DNA from: Gonapodya prolifera JEL478
Lineage: Eukaryota > Monoblepharomycota > Monoblepharidomycetes > Monoblepharidales > Gonapodyaceae
Length of the DNA stretch: 64,000 nt
Direction of reading: 5' to 3'
Assembly: GCA_001574975.1 (NCBI GenBank)
Contig: KQ965870.1
Span: 1-64,000, forward strand
Positions 1 through 10,855 of this stretch are shown here, in pieces (within the stretch, counting starts at the first letter, position 1; each line of letters begins with the position of its first letter). Position numbers and translations under genes: made by a program. Below the pieces are notes generated by a model. That model was not told the DNA's origin, did not search any database, and saw only the letters and a program-made list of their open reading frames with translations.

Positions 1-375
1 GTTGTAGTACTTATTCCAACCCTGAGCATGAGGGCCATTGTCCCAACTTTTTTTCAGCTTCGCCTGCAGTTGAACATTCTCGTTCTGCAGAAACACCGAA
101 GTCTGTTCCTGCTCACTTAGTTTTTTCTTGAGCATTGCAATCTGCGCATCTTTAGTGTGCATTGGCGCATCTACATCCATTTCAGACATGCTGTGTTCGT
201 CAGCAGCCCCATTATAACTATGGTCGGAACTGCTTGCGACAGAACCTGAAGAACTACTTCTGGAAGTTGAGCTACTTTCATTCACTAAATTGCCATTTGC
301 GACCACAGAAGCATTCTGCGAGTCCATCTGCTCGTCTTCGTCAAGCTCGTATGAAACAAGGGGAGTGTCTCCCAT
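1..375 (-). CDS. Acidic, Ser-rich protein with coiled coil, 3' end outside window
   Basis: An open frame runs from ATG at 375 to the window edge, giving the first 125 residues. The protein begins MGDTPLVSYELDEDEQ, has a Ser/Thr/Asn-rich stretch, and then from about residue 83 a heptad-like segment rich in Lys, Gln, Leu and Glu (IAMLKKKLSEQEQ, then FLQNENVQLQAKLKK) that looks like the start of a coiled coil. No ATG lies upstream in frame before a stop near 467, so this start is the natural one. I do not recognise the family. The dense charged composition and clean codon pattern support a real gene; function is unknown. Confidence 0.6.
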   Translation of the reverse strand, partial: MGDTPLVSYELDEDEQMDSQNASVVANGNLVNESSSTSRSSSSGSVASSSDHSYNGAADEHSMSEMDVDAPMHTKDAQIAMLKKKLSEQEQTSVFLQNENVQLQAKLKKSWDNGPHAQGWNKYYN

Positions 376-950
376 GTCGGCCAAATTATGCCGGTTAGTC
401 AAATCGAGAGATATTGCCAAGCCGCGACGTTGATTGTCTTGAGGACAATCAAAGAGACAATTTGGGCGTTCAAGGCGCAATAAAAGTGAGGTTTATCGAG
501 AGTTCGATGATGTGGGAGACAGGCTCAGTGATCACAGGTTCGAGGAACAAGGGAAACACCTCCAAAGGCAAAGTACACGGCGTGCGGGAAGTTCCGGTCA
601 GTACCCCCACTTGTAGAGGCACGTGTACCGTGGGATATGTCCAAGGGTAGGATCAGTTGTATTGGTGTCGGGATCTACCTAGCCGTGGGTTCCCATAGGA
701 TAGACTACAATATATAATATATCACGCAACGTTCCATCACAGTATGAAGGGAACTGGAGTGCATTATTGATTGAAATGGGACGGTCTTCACATTCACAGT
801 GAATGGACAAAGTCACTGTGAAGGTGTTTTTCAGGCTGATCAACAAGGTGAGCTTTTGTCTCTTACATTGCGCTGATGGGTGGGTTTCTCTCATTGTTGT
901 TTTATGCGATTAGCACCACACATTGAGGTTTGCAAGATCTGCAGAGCTTC
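376..950. other. Intergenic, no gene seen
   Basis: About 575 bases upstream of the minus-strand gene at 1-375. Short frames occur on both strands, but none has convincing composition or splice sites. It presumably holds the promoter of the partial gene. Confidence 0.5.
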
Positions 951-1193
951 ATGTGCCGCATGAAGTGTCACAACTTTGTTGACAGCAACACCAGGCAGAA
1001 GACATCCTGGCCTTGGAAGGGCAAGGTGTGTGACGCTTGCGGATACTGGGCCAAGAGGAACAAGAAACACCACTGCAAACATGGAGTTCAAATCTGCATT
1101 CAAAGACACATTCAACTACTCCCCACCTGGCTACCAACCGACGCTCCAATAAGGGAGGAACAAAATGTCAAATTGAACCATCTTTTTGATTAA
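951..1193 (+). CDS. Possible small protein with GATA-like zinc finger
   Basis: An ATG at 951 opens an 80-residue frame. It carries CRMKC near the start and, 20 residues after that second Cys, VCDACGYWAKRNKKHH. The second half resembles the C-terminal part of GATA fingers (a W about 9 residues before CxxC, then CxACGxY/W and a basic tail). The first knuckle is C-x3-C rather than C-x2-C and the loop is slightly long, so this could be a diverged finger, a relic, or chance. The frame is preceded directly by a stop, and no splice sites link it to other exons. Treat as a weak candidate. Confidence 0.3.
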   Translation: MCRMKCHNFVDSNTRQKTSWPWKGKVCDACGYWAKRNKKHHCKHGVQICIQRHIQLLPTWLPTDAPIREEQNVKLNHLFD

Positions 1194-1428
1194 CTACGCC
1201 CTTTTGTCTGATTTTATTAGCGGGAGGGGACTGTAGTTTACCCAACTAGCGCAGAGACCTTATTTCTTGTACTATGTAATCCCTCTTCTACATTCCACCC
1301 ATGGTTTCAGGCTGTCCTTGTAGACAGTGTGCCAAGCGTCCAAAATTTCATGCGAAAACGGCTACGGAAGCTGTTTGGAGCGTGAACCAGGGTGGAATCT
1401 ACAACGCGACCGTTTCAAGTCAAGCGAC

Positions 1429-2256
1429 TCAAAGCAAATGCTTCCTCTTCTTCCTGAGAAAATTGGAATCATGGTTCATGGAATGGAGAACCAAAGAATC
1501 TCGCAAAAAACCAACCAGAAGCTCCTGATGAAAGAGAAACCAATTTGGTAAATCCAGAGGAAAGGTTACAAGGTCAAGATCGAACAGCTCGATGAACTGT
1601 GGGCAATGGTATTAGAAATGGGATCATAGTGCCCCCTCAGCGAGCCACACCTGTTCGTTTACAAACCGCGCTTTAGAGCCCGCAAAAGAATGGTACTTTT
1701 TAAAGTGAGATCTAGTTAGAACTTCAATAACCAGGTGCGTTGTGATTTTGCTCACTTCCACAACAATCGAATTGAAATTCCACCCCTGCAGCTTTCGCAG
1801 GCATCCCATTAGAGTTCCAGTCTCATGAACACCTGAGCTAGATGCAAAGATATGCAAAAGAAGCGATTAGATTCTGAAGAACCTGAAATGCATTGTTGCC
1901 AAAATGCTAACGTGCACATCACCATAACCGGTTGATTCTTCTTGTCCAGTATGAGCTCCAAGCCTTCTTTCATGAGCTCTTCTAAGTTTGGTTTCCAAGC
2001 TTGGCCAAGATGGACCTTTAAGAACCTCAATTACCGTAAGAGATCGGCAGATGCTATTCTCACCAAGACTCACAAATCTAATTCCCGAATCCTCGAAAAA
2101 GTTGGTAACTGAACGCATTGGGACTTCGGGAGAGAGCATAACCGCAGTACGGAGATTTAAGTTCTTCACAAAGGGGAAGTTGAGAGGATGGAGAGTATTG
2201 GAACGGTATATACCGCGTTCGACAACGCCAAATGATTCAGGCGGAGTGAAAAGCAT
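1429..2256 (-). CDS. OCA/SIW14-family atypical tyrosine phosphatase-like protein
   Basis: Five exons (2256-2074, 2015-1912, 1837-1756, 1695-1651, 1596-1429) encode 193 residues; all phases agree and each intron is GT-AG. The product follows the plant-and-fungal atypical dual-specificity phosphatase pattern: MLFTPPESFGVVERGIYRS at the start, FVHLGQAWKPNLEEL in the middle, and GCLRKLQGWNF then FAGSKARFVNEQFIELFD at the end. The signature loop reads MCTSGVHETG: the Cys is present, but Glu occupies the position of the Arg in the canonical CX5R loop, as I infer for an OCA4-like branch, so phosphatase activity is doubtful. Yeast relatives act in oxidant-induced cell-cycle arrest and inositol pyrophosphate signalling. 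The start fits the short N-terminus usual for the family. Confidence 0.85.
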
Positions 2257-2380
2257 AGAGAGGTGTCGGATGAGCCGATGAGCCAACAGGATGTCGGAAA
2301 GTGACGGAGGAAGAGATGTTAGGGTGTAAGAACCTCTTCGGGTCAATCATACTCAAATCACATATATTCTATCGAATAAA

Positions 2381-4144
2381 TTACTGCCGGCGCGTTCCGC
2401 ATTCAAAGCAGAACTTTGCTGGAGCCAAAAGTCACGCATTAGACTAATGCTCTTGAGATAGCATGATTTTCCCCTCACCTTGACCAGTCGGAAATCTGGA
2501 CCCACACACACAGAAGAGACTCCCTTTGTTGACACTAGCGGGAGACTTGTCAACATAATTCTCTCTTTCTTGCTCCTCCACTTCTTTCTCTTTCTTCAAG
2601 GGATTTGGGGGCTTGTAGTTGGTACGTTTCCGAAGTGCATCGCCTTTTTGCTCCGCTTCCTTGGCTTTTGCACCACCAGCCACAGGTGCGAGTCGTTCTC
2701 GCGCAACTCGCTCGGCACAAGATGGTATGTGGCGGTCGGCAGAGTCTGGGCTGAAGGTTCGCTGGCAGTGAGGGCAAGGAACCAAAGGGTCTGCGGGGGG
2801 TTGAAGAGCAAGCGGGCCTCGCCGCGGCGGTGCTCGCGGCTTGGGTGGGGGACTTGAGGGAGGAGTTGTCTGGTGCAACGAATCAACACAACTCCAGGTG
2901 CTATGTCGCGCCAAAAACTTACCTCGTTGGCCCTGGTGTTGCGCGGCTTCGCAATGCTTCCTCTCTCACCTCTTTCGACATCTCTGTCTCGTTCCTTGTC
3001 TTTGTCCTTCTCTTTCATTACGTACTTTTCATACTCAGTTCCCTTTGCCCGAGCAGCGGCAGCATTGAAAACCGTCCGCTTCTTTGCTTTCGCACCGGAA
3101 CAAACGGGCTCATGCCGATCAAGTGCTTCGGGAAAAAACCGTCTCCCGCAATGAGAGCACGGGTGGCGGGGAGCTTCGTGGAAAGATTCCGAAGATTCTT
3201 CACTTTGAGCGTTAGGCTTCGACTGCTGCGGAGATGGCTGGAGGGTGTCCCCAACGCTATCGCGCGAAGTTGAAGAAAAGGCATAGGGTTTTGATGTATT
3301 CATTTGTTCTTCCTCCCTGAGTCCGGACGTGTGTGGATGAGCATGCCTTTCATGAGAAGAAAAGTGCGACTGCCCTTGAGTGATATCAGATTGTGCTCCA
3401 ACAAGGTGTGAAGATGGTGCATTGGGTGGAATGCGGGAATGAAGGCGGCTCTCGGGCACCCATTGCCGATCTTCAAACTGCGAAGAAATGCCATGAGGCC
3501 GGTATTGTTCGGGCATAGGAGTACGGTGAAATGTGTCGTCATTACGACGAGGCGATTCGCGTGGCCGTTGAGTGGGGAAGTCAACGTTTCGATGGGACGC
3601 TTCCTTCGTTTGAATCTTTGGCGACGGACCGTGGCGGTCACCTGCACCGCTTCATTAGCTCACGGGATCCTTAATAGAAAAGAAGCGGCGACCATACTCT
3701 GCAGTGTTATCGGAACGCTATGCGGAGCTGAATCTTTTCCTTGTTGAGGTCGAACGCTCCTACGAATGCACCTTGATTGTGGAGGCACGAGCAGGCGAAA
3801 TCGAGCACTACTGAATATTCATGCGGTTTCCACGTTTCTTCAACGTCAACATACCGTTGTTGATGGTTTGCGAGAGAGAACTTCGAAACATGCCTTCCAC
3901 ATACATGGCATAGGCGGAGGTCCGACAAGGTGGCGACGCTCGCGTGTCTAAGCGACACGCTGGAAGTGTGGGAAGAGGAGAAGGATAGTAGTGCGAGAGA
4001 ATCGGTGGTATGGAATCCGATACTCGATGGGTGTGTAGCGCTGTCCACGAGACGAACACGAGCACGAAGGGAGGATGGCGGGCGGGAAGCAGGATTCGCG
4101 ATGCCAGAGAAAGCCAGAGGTTGGACGTCGTGCTGGGAGATCAT
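2381..4144 (-). CDS. C2HC zinc-finger protein, ZC2HC1-like
   Basis: Five exons (4144-3855, 3771-3698, 3641-2923, 2869-2479, 2418-2381) give about 503 residues. Three C-x2-C...H-x3-C fingers are seen: LCHVCGRHVSKFSLANHQQR followed by C across the first splice, then PCSHCGRRFFPEALDRHEPVC (split here as CSHCGRRF / DRHEPVC) and PCPHCQRTF / DRHIPSC. The C-terminus has FCVCGSRFP and, across the last intron, KFCFECGTRRQ, a tail typical of ZC2HC1/FAM164 proteins. A Lys/Glu/Asp-rich charged stretch follows finger two. Phases at all four introns agree, and the fourth Cys of finger one appears only when the 3854-3772 intron is removed, which supports the model. The family is common in flagellated eukaryotes; its role is poorly known. 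Confidence 0.8.
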
Positions 4145-4486
4145 TTGTGAAGGGTTCTCGATCAATGAAAGTAGGGAAACGGTGCCGGTCCGCCACACCA
4201 AGTTCAATACGGCGTTAAATAAACGCGACGGGGGAACTTATTCAGTGGAAAAATGGGTAGAACATCACTTGTAGGGTCAAACTTCCTCAAGATGAAGGCA
4301 TACACGTTTCATTTCAAGGTGAAAAAACGAATCTTCTACATTAAATTCAATTTAATCTGATTTCACTGATATGGAAATGGCAGTGGTACATCTCTGAGCA
4401 TTTGGCCTGCCCGTTCGACATTAAGTTGGTCGGTGGTGGGTGCCTCAAGTTCTTCGATTTCTTCCTCTTCATCAAATTTCTTCGCC

Positions 4487-6711
4487 ATGGCCGACACTGC
4501 CGCCGCTGAACCACGACCATCTAGTCACCGGAGAGCACCCCCTCGTCCGGACCAGGATGCCTACAACACCCATATGGCCGGGATTAATCAGGTGTGCTGG
4601 CGATTGGCATGGCGGAAGGCGCAATCGTCTGTTCATTTTGAAGCGCCGTGCTGACAATCTTCTTGGGCCTTGCTACGGATATCAAGCGAATTGAGGACCT
4701 GAAGAAGAAGCTGGTGAGTGGCGACTGTGTGGTAGCCACACACATTGATATGGACACCCCGACAAAGATGCTCTTGTGGTGTTTGCCCGCAATGGATTTG
4801 TTCGCGAGCCTTAATGAGATTGTGGCAATGTCTCAATTGTTTGGGGTGCCTTTGGGTCTCATTTGATTGCAACTCTCGCGCAGAACAACATTCGCGAATC
4901 CCTTGGCAGCACTGACAACATTAAGGGAAAGCACGATTCTCGGCGCCAAGAACTGCGCAACCAGCTCACCGAAATCCGCAAGCAACAGCAAGAGATTCGG
5001 ACTAGGTGAGAAAGTCATGAGTTTCATAAATGTCGGGGATTCTTATTGGTATAATCGCTTAGCCGTGGCAAAATTCTGGACAAACTAAAGGATGTCAGGA
5101 ACAACATCAAGCGTAAGGTGGGTTTTCTGGAAGCTTATGTCCGACGCTCATCTCGGATGTGTTGGGCACATTGTGGATCTTGAAGTGCTCGTGTTTCGGG
5201 ATATGTGAACACCACAGAATAAATGATTTCCGACACTTGAGAGCTTTATATTTTGCAATGTTATATCAAATTCCTATTGCTGGACGCGACTGAGAAACCA
5301 AACACTCTTCGACAGACGGACGAAATCAAGGCCGCCAAGGATAAGCTCCAATTCCGGTCTCTTGCCGATATTGACAACCAAATTCGTTCATTGGAAGCGC
5401 AGCTTGAGTCTCAATCACATAAGCTGATCGAGGAGAAGAGAATCGTCCAGGAAATTTCCTCGCTCAAGAAGGCCCGCAAGGTTGTAGAAACATTCTCTGG
5501 ACAGCAAGAGGGTTTAGACGAGGACAAAAGGACCGCGGAAGAACTGAGGTGCGAGCTCTCATGCGATTCATTGGACGAAGTGAAATGACGCAAATCTTTC
5601 ATTACCTCCAGCAAGCAGCTCGAGGCCTTTGATCCGCAACGTGCTGCGTTTGAGGAGCAGTACACCGCGTTGAGCGCGCAAATTGCCACTCTCGACAAGG
5701 AGAAGGATGTCGAGTTTGGGCGTCTCAATGAGATCTACAACGAGCGAAATGGCATCCAAAAGGAGCTGGAAACCGAATTCAACCGAAGACGTGAAGTACA
5801 GGAGGCGTTTAGGAAACAGAAGGAGGAGTGAGTCTCGCCAGGCATGCCTTTAAGTTGTTGACGAAACAAATTGATCATGGTTGCAATGTCATAGATTCTA
5901 CAATTACCTCCAGGAAGAGCGCAAGCGCAAGGCCGAGGATGCCAAACGTCGTCAGCTTGAGTACAAGCGGGAGAGGCTTGCTGCTGAGGCGGAGAAAGAA
6001 AAAGAGCTTGCCGAAATCCCTGCCTTCCAGGATGAGGTGATTTGTTGTCTTTGAAGCTGACTCTCCATTACGCTTTCACACATACTTATAACCCTATAGA
6101 TTAATACCATCTCCAACCTTATCACGTTCTTCCAACAATTCGTGGAGAAACCGGAAGAAGCCGCTGAGCCGTCCACTACTAACGGTGGCTCTTCTTCGGC
6201 GCAGACTGCCAGTGCTTCTCGCACCAACAACCCGAAGGACGCGGGCAAGATGCTCAAGTCTAAAGCCGACCGTCTCGACGAGGACGCGTTCTTTGTTGGC
6301 AAGGCGAAGGCAGCTTCCAAGAAACGCGCGGGTGGAGCCGGACCAAGAGTCAGACAAGGCCCTCTCAAACTTGACATGTCGGTACTCGAATCTCTGTTCA
6401 AGGAGGGTGTGGAGCCGCCTGCAGGATACGATCAGGTTGAAGATACTTTGAAGAAGTTGGTGGAGAAGAAGGCTCACGTGCGTAGACAAATTCGTCGGTC
6501 ATCCTTGAGATATGAGGTGACTAATATTTTCATGTTGCAGTACCTCGAGAATCAGGCAAAGCAGACTGAAGAAAACAAGCGCAAGGCGGAGGAAAAGATC
6601 AAAAAGATCCGTGCCGAGATGGAGGCCGAAAAGGAGGATAAGGCCGAGTCTATCCCAGCTACAAAGACAGAGGAGGATGTTAATGGCGCAGAGGAGAAAG
6701 AACAGGAGTGA
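4487..6711 (+). CDS. BFR1: Nuclear segregation protein BFR1-like
   Basis: Nine exons (4487-4591, 4687-4713, 4884-5005, 5063-5117, 5316-5548, 5612-5827, 5895-6036, 6100-6477, 6541-6711) encode 482 residues. The product is almost entirely coiled coil, with BFR1 hallmarks: SLADIDNQIRSLEAQLES, EISSLKKARK, an ELRNQLTEIRKQQQEIR helix, and FYNYLQEERKRKAEDAKRR followed by EIPAFQDEINTISNLITFF. BFR1 is an mRNA- and polysome-associated protein at the ER that also affects secretion and nuclear segregation. The C-terminus is Lys/Glu-rich and ends EEKEQE. Start chosen at the ATG in a CGCCATGG context; the same frame upstream has no ATG. Phase agreement across eight introns makes the model strong. Confidence 0.9.
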
Positions 6712-6855
6712 GGGGCGCACATATTAGCACCTAAAATGGCACTTAAAATATGCACACAGTAGTACAGCTGCACTCTACAGATTGCGTGCTGATCAACGGA
6801 ATTGTTGGAAAGCACATCAACTTTGGCCAGAAATTGGAACGACCCATCAGAAGTC

Positions 6856-8123
6856 ATGGCAACACAGGGTGGAACCTCAGGTGCCCCAGACCGACCAAAT
6901 GATGCGAAGGCGATAGACTCAATTTTGCGATCGATGGGTGCTCGGGCTGACTCGCGGACGGTGTACATGCTGTTGGAATTCGCTTACCGTAAGTACTTGA
7001 TTCGCGATATGGCTTCACCTGAGACCATTCAAATGGCATATTTTCTCCTACGTCCATGCGTCGATCGCAATGTCTCTTGGCGTGTCCGCCGTTGCGGTAC
7101 CCATGTACATGGGTCGGAATAATTCCAATGCTAATCATCCAGGCTATGCAGTAGAGATTCTCCAGGACTCGCATGAGTTTGCCGTACATGCAGGCCGCTC
7201 AGAAGTCAAGGAGGCCGATGTTAAGCTCGCGGTAGATGCACGGGCAACGCACTCGTTCACCTCGCCTCCCACACGAGAGGTGGGCACATGTTTTTGGTGG
7301 TCACGAGCAGCCCTTTGAAATGTTTTTTTGTGTTTGATGGGCTCGGTTTGCTGTTACCCTTCAGTTCCTCGCCGAAATAGCTGAGAAGCGAAACGCGTTG
7401 CCCTTACCGACTGTAGGCGAACGCTACGGGCCCCGTCTGCCACCTCAAAACTTCCTCCTTACACATCCGAATTTCCGGATCGTACCCAAAGTACGTGATC
7501 CGTTTGGGTGCAGGTGTTCTCTTCAGTGTCAATCAGGACGTGGGACAAGTGCTATTGAATTGCTTTCACTGGACAGAACGCTCGCCAAAATCGATTTGCA
7601 CGTAACGCGCCATGGGGATCTATTACTGCTGAACCCTCACATTTCAGTTTCGTTGGGAGATGATCACATGGAAAACTCGCACTCAGACACAGAAGACGGG
7701 GTCCCATTTCGTCCTCTGAAAGAAAATTCAAGACTAGTCTTGGTCTGACTTCCTTCTTTTGTTATACCCTTCCAGAAAATCATTCGCAAACGAAAGAACC
7801 CTGCACCACACCACCCCCAGTCCGCCAGTCCACCAGAATACGGATCTCCTGCGCCCTCCGAGAGCGATTCGGACTTAGATTCGGACGAAGAAGAGCTTGG
7901 CGAAGAGGACGATGAGGGAATGGATGAGGATGAGGATGATGAGAGGATGCCAGAGGTGGAGGGTGCGGTGACAGTCAGCATACCCGTCCCCCAAGGCCAA
8001 GGACCAGGTACCATTCAAGGCATGCACGGACAAACAGGCATGGAAGTAAGCGCAGGAATGGGTCAGACCACCTCTGGGGCGGGCGGCCAAGACATGGGAT
8101 TGGACGATGAAGATTATGACTGA
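6856..8123 (+). CDS. TAF9: TFIID/SAGA histone-fold subunit TAF9
   Basis: Four exons (6856-6988, 7143-7279, 7365-7490, 7776-8123) give 247 residues. The histone fold reads RPNDAKAIDSILRSMGAR, VYMLLEFAYR, then YAVEILQDSHEFAVHAGR and EADVKLAVDAR, exactly the TAF9 order. After it comes FLAEIAEKRNALPLPTV and a conserved PPQNFLLTHPNFRIV. The C-terminus is a long acidic run of Asp/Glu, then Gly/Gln-rich sequence ending DDEDYD. TAF9 pairs with TAF6 in TFIID and is shared with SAGA. The third intron (7491-7775, 285 nt) is much longer than its neighbours, so an extra exon or a retained form there is possible. Lies 144 nt downstream of BFR1 on the same strand. Confidence 0.85.
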
Positions 8124-8630
8124 GACATTATTCTCTGATTTTCTTTTGAGGTAACGTCGTCAAATGGTGATGGTGACCCGTGCTAGTTCCACATTCCAAT
8201 CTGTTACAGAGTATGCTAGCCTGGTCGATGTAGTACGATCGAAGTCTACGAAAATGTAAATAACAATAGCCCAAGTCTTTTGCACTCGTCCATCACTCCC
8301 GTATCAATACGCCCGCGCCGTTAAATAAGGTGATAGATAGAAAGAGAGCGAAGAAAGATATCAGAAATCAGAAATTGAACGATTTGCGAGGTCAGGAAGT
8401 CGTCAAAGTCCAAGGATTTCGGTTGCGTTGCTGGCACCAGCATGGGAGATTATCGCAACAAAAACACCAGAACATGTCCTGCACAGGGCTCTATGCAAGT
8501 CCCCGAGGTCCCATGTACCTCGCTCCTGTCATCGACCGTCCTGATCGCAGAGAACATACACCACACCACACCCTTATCCAAGTCCACCTTCCGTCCACTT
8601 CCACCTGACACCGCCCCGTTCAACTGCACC
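8124..8630. other. Convergent 3' flanks, no gene seen
   Basis: About 500 bases between the ends of TAF9 (plus) and the membrane protein (minus). Only short frames of irregular composition occur. Likely holds both 3' untranslated regions. Confidence 0.6.
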
Positions 8631-9647
8631 TCAACCCCTCTCTCTCCATCCAGGTGTCGGAGTCCTTCCTACATTCAACCATGTGGGTAGTGGACTTGGT
8701 GCGAACGCTGCCCTTGTCCTGTCACCCTCGAGTCCCCTCGTCCTAGGTCCGGTGTTTCCTCGGCGGAACAGCGTAAAGCTCCGTCCAGCGTTGGGGCTGG
8801 CAACCTCTTCGACCTCCTCTTGCCCATAGATGGCTGGGTTTCCACCGGCACCAGGCCCACTCAGGGGGGGTGTATCCGCCCCCCCGGTCGCTTCTTCCTG
8901 TCTGGACCACTTCTGCCAAAGTTCGACGCCCAAGTTTGGATCATTCGGGTCGGCCGCTGGTGCTACGTTGCCGTATCTTTGGTCCACCTCGTACGTAGCA
9001 TGCTGGCTTCCGTAGCGCAGCTCAGGGTCCACTTCATCTGGGTCCTCCTGCCCGGGTTTGCGACGCCTGCGAGCAGCAGAGGAGACACCGAGTGCGGCGA
9101 TGGATTCGGCTTGGATGCGGGCCCGGCGACGGCGAAGGCAAATCTCGCAGCAAGAGAGAAGGGCGATAAGGACGAGGAAAGCGGCCACGAGAATACCCCC
9201 GATTGCTCCAGGGGACAGGTCCCCCACAAAAGAGTGGATATTGATGGTGCGGCCGGAAAGGGGCGTTGAGGTTTCCGTTGAAGTTGTTGTTGCACTCGAG
9301 GACGATGCGGTGCCTGTACTGGAACTGGAACGGGACGTGGAAGAAGTTCCAGAGGTTCCCGTTGCGGTACTGCTCGCGCCAGTGGCCGATGCACTGGCAG
9401 TCGCCACCGTTCCACTTGCAGTCGCAAGGGGAGTCGCTGAGACAGATACCGTTGCGGGGGTAACTGTACTGGCCACTGGGGTGACTTGGGTGCTGCCCGC
9501 AGTCTCGCTCAGGGGGGGTGGACTGGTGATGGGTGATGCCGTGGCAATGGTGTCAGATGGAATTGCGGGAGGTGGAGCTGCGGATGTAGCAACCGGTGGA
9601 GGAGGGGGAGGAACAGGTCCCCCTGGATATGGGATGACGGGAGAGCC
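8631..9647 (-). CDS. Ser/Thr-rich single-pass membrane protein, first exon not found
   Basis: A large exon from an acceptor ending at 9648 runs to the stop at 8631, giving 338 residues. It starts with a Pro/Ala/Thr stretch, continues with a dense Ser/Thr/Ala region that should be heavily O-glycosylated, then one hydrophobic span (AIGGILVAAFLVLIALLSCC) near residue 145 followed by a basic stop-transfer run (LRRRRAR) and a cytosolic tail with RRRRK and many charged residues. The layout is that of WSC/MID2-like wall sensors or other cell-surface stalk proteins. No signal peptide is in this exon, so a 5' exon must exist; the small Cys-rich exons at 10021-10443 are one candidate, but the join needs a weak donor and an intron of about 360 nt or more. 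Confidence 0.65.
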   Translation of the reverse strand, partial: GSPVIPYPGGPVPPPPPPVATSAAPPPAIPSDTIATASPITSPPPLSETAGSTQVTPVASTVTPATVSVSATPLATASGTVATASASATGASSTATGTSGTSSTSRSSSSTGTASSSSATTTSTETSTPLSGRTINIHSFVGDLSPGAIGGILVAAFLVLIALLSCCEICLRRRRARIQAESIAALGVSSAARRRRKPGQEDPDEVDPELRYGSQHATYEVDQRYGNVAPAADPNDPNLGVELWQKWSRQEEATGGADTPPLSGPGAGGNPAIYGQEEVEEVASPNAGRSFTLFRRGNTGPRTRGLEGDRTRAAFAPSPLPTWLNVGRTPTPGWRERG

Positions 9648-10020
9648 CTGCCGTTCGTCGGTACATCAGTAAAAGGTCACCATGAACAAGTACAACGAAC
9701 AGTAGAAGTGAAGCCTCCTTCCTTCGATTCAGCAAAAAACATGAATCAGGAGCTCCGATGTCATTCGTGGCAGTGAACAACTTCTGCTGTTCCGCATGCA
9801 TCGGAAAAGAGCAGCTTTGCTGTCAATTCTCTGACACATTTATTTCTTCCACGACTTCCCTTCCGCTTGCCTCAAAAATTCATGAATACACACCGGCAAG
9901 CACACGTCCCAGCCCCTCGTCACTCCATCTCTTGTATCAGTGTAAGGGGGGCCTGAACTGGGACAAGTTGATGCAGTCACCCAACACCACTACGGGTTGC
10001 GTGAAGAGCAATGGCGGGAA
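9648..10020. other. Region between surface-protein exons, no clear gene
   Basis: About 370 bases with no convincing exon. On the minus strand a hydrophobic run (ASLLLFVVLVHGDLLL) near 9700 looks like a signal sequence, but its donor phase does not match the acceptor at 9648. Confidence 0.4.
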
Positions 10021-10443
10021 TCAGGCAGGCGATGATGAAGGACAGGATGAGTAGTAGGAGAAAGGGGGAGATAGGACACATGTCAGAGCTCGAATACAAA
10101 ATCCAATCCCACTTCCAGCCCAAAATCCGTAGGTAATCCCCAGTGAACAACAGTAATCCTGCCAAGAACCGAGAAATGGGGTGCATCCGAAAATGGGGAA
10201 AAGTGAGGGATATACATGTGCGATCTCGGTGCAATAAATTGCGGCACGAGGTATTGCCGCGGAGAGAGCGCAGCGAGATGGCCACGACAGAGTCGCAAGT
10301 CGAAAACTCACAGCCAGAGAAGTGACGAGACCCGTGTAGCACTGCGATGTGCAGACACACCCCGAGTTTGTGAGGGATCCCTGTCCGTTCACAATCGACA
10401 CCGCGGAAGAAACCAGGAGCAGGCAGAGCCCAATCGATCGCAT
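10021..10443 (-). CDS. Small secreted cysteine-rich protein
   Basis: Two exons (10443-10312 and 10158-10021) encode 89 residues. The first 20 are a clear signal peptide, MRSIGLCLLLVSSAVSIVNG, with likely cleavage after VNG. The mature part has eight or nine Cys, including GCVCTSQC, DYCCS and a late TC. The intron begins GTGAGT and ends TTGGCAG. An ATG exists upstream in frame at 10548, but starting there would bury the signal peptide, so 10443 is preferred. No known family recognised. It could be a free secreted protein or the N-terminal ectodomain of the membrane protein at 8631-9647; the present stop in the second exon favours the former, but a third exon in another frame (SSDMCPISPFLLLLILSFII, hydrophobic) is an alternative end. 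Confidence 0.45.
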   Translation of the reverse strand: MRSIGLCLLLVSSAVSIVNGQGSLTNSGCVCTSQCYTGLVTSLAVSFRLATLSWPSRCALSAAIPRAAIYCTEIAHVYPSLFPIFGCTPFLGSWQDYCCSLGITYGFWAGSGIGFCIRALTCVLSPPFSYYSSCPSSSPA

Positions 10444-10855
10444 CGACCCCAGGTTGCCTTTTGCACGCCGAGCGAGGTTTCCGCGTTGCCCCTCTCGATC
10501 CAGTTTTGGCCGGTCGCCCCCACGCCCAACGTCCGCTTTCCCACCCATCGCGTGTCCTGAAGTAATCGCCTTGCAGGTAGTTGCTCAATCGGCTACAGTA
10601 GCCCTTTTCCCGGTGTTCTATTTCCCTTCCAAAAGCGACCCTAATTTTTGTCCCTGTTGAAGTTGTTTGCGCCACTTGGCTTTTCTGAATTTAGCCGCAC
10701 GACAATCACAATGACATCGATTTCTGGTTTTCATGTCTCACAGGTGCGAAACAGCTATTCGTTCACCAAGGCCAATGTCGTGCAAAAGGAAATTCATCTC
10801 TATTTCACATTCACACCACCTCAAAGATGTAAGCCTAGGTTTTCTGCTCGGTTGC
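10444..10855. other. Intergenic, no gene seen
   Basis: About 410 bases separating two minus-strand genes. No supported exon; presumably the promoter of the secreted protein and the 3' end of the next gene. Confidence 0.5.

Noticed and set aside
538-560. tRNA B-box-like string near ggttcgag
   Set aside because: No matching A-box at the right distance and no cloverleaf could be drawn.
1301-1551. Two overlapping plus-strand frames of about 75 residues
   Set aside because: They lie antisense to the last exon of the OCA-like gene and its 3' flank.
9058-9672. 204-residue plus-strand frame rich in Val/Ala/Glu
   Set aside because: Antisense shadow of the Ser/Thr-rich membrane protein, whose span and basic stop-transfer are on the minus strand.
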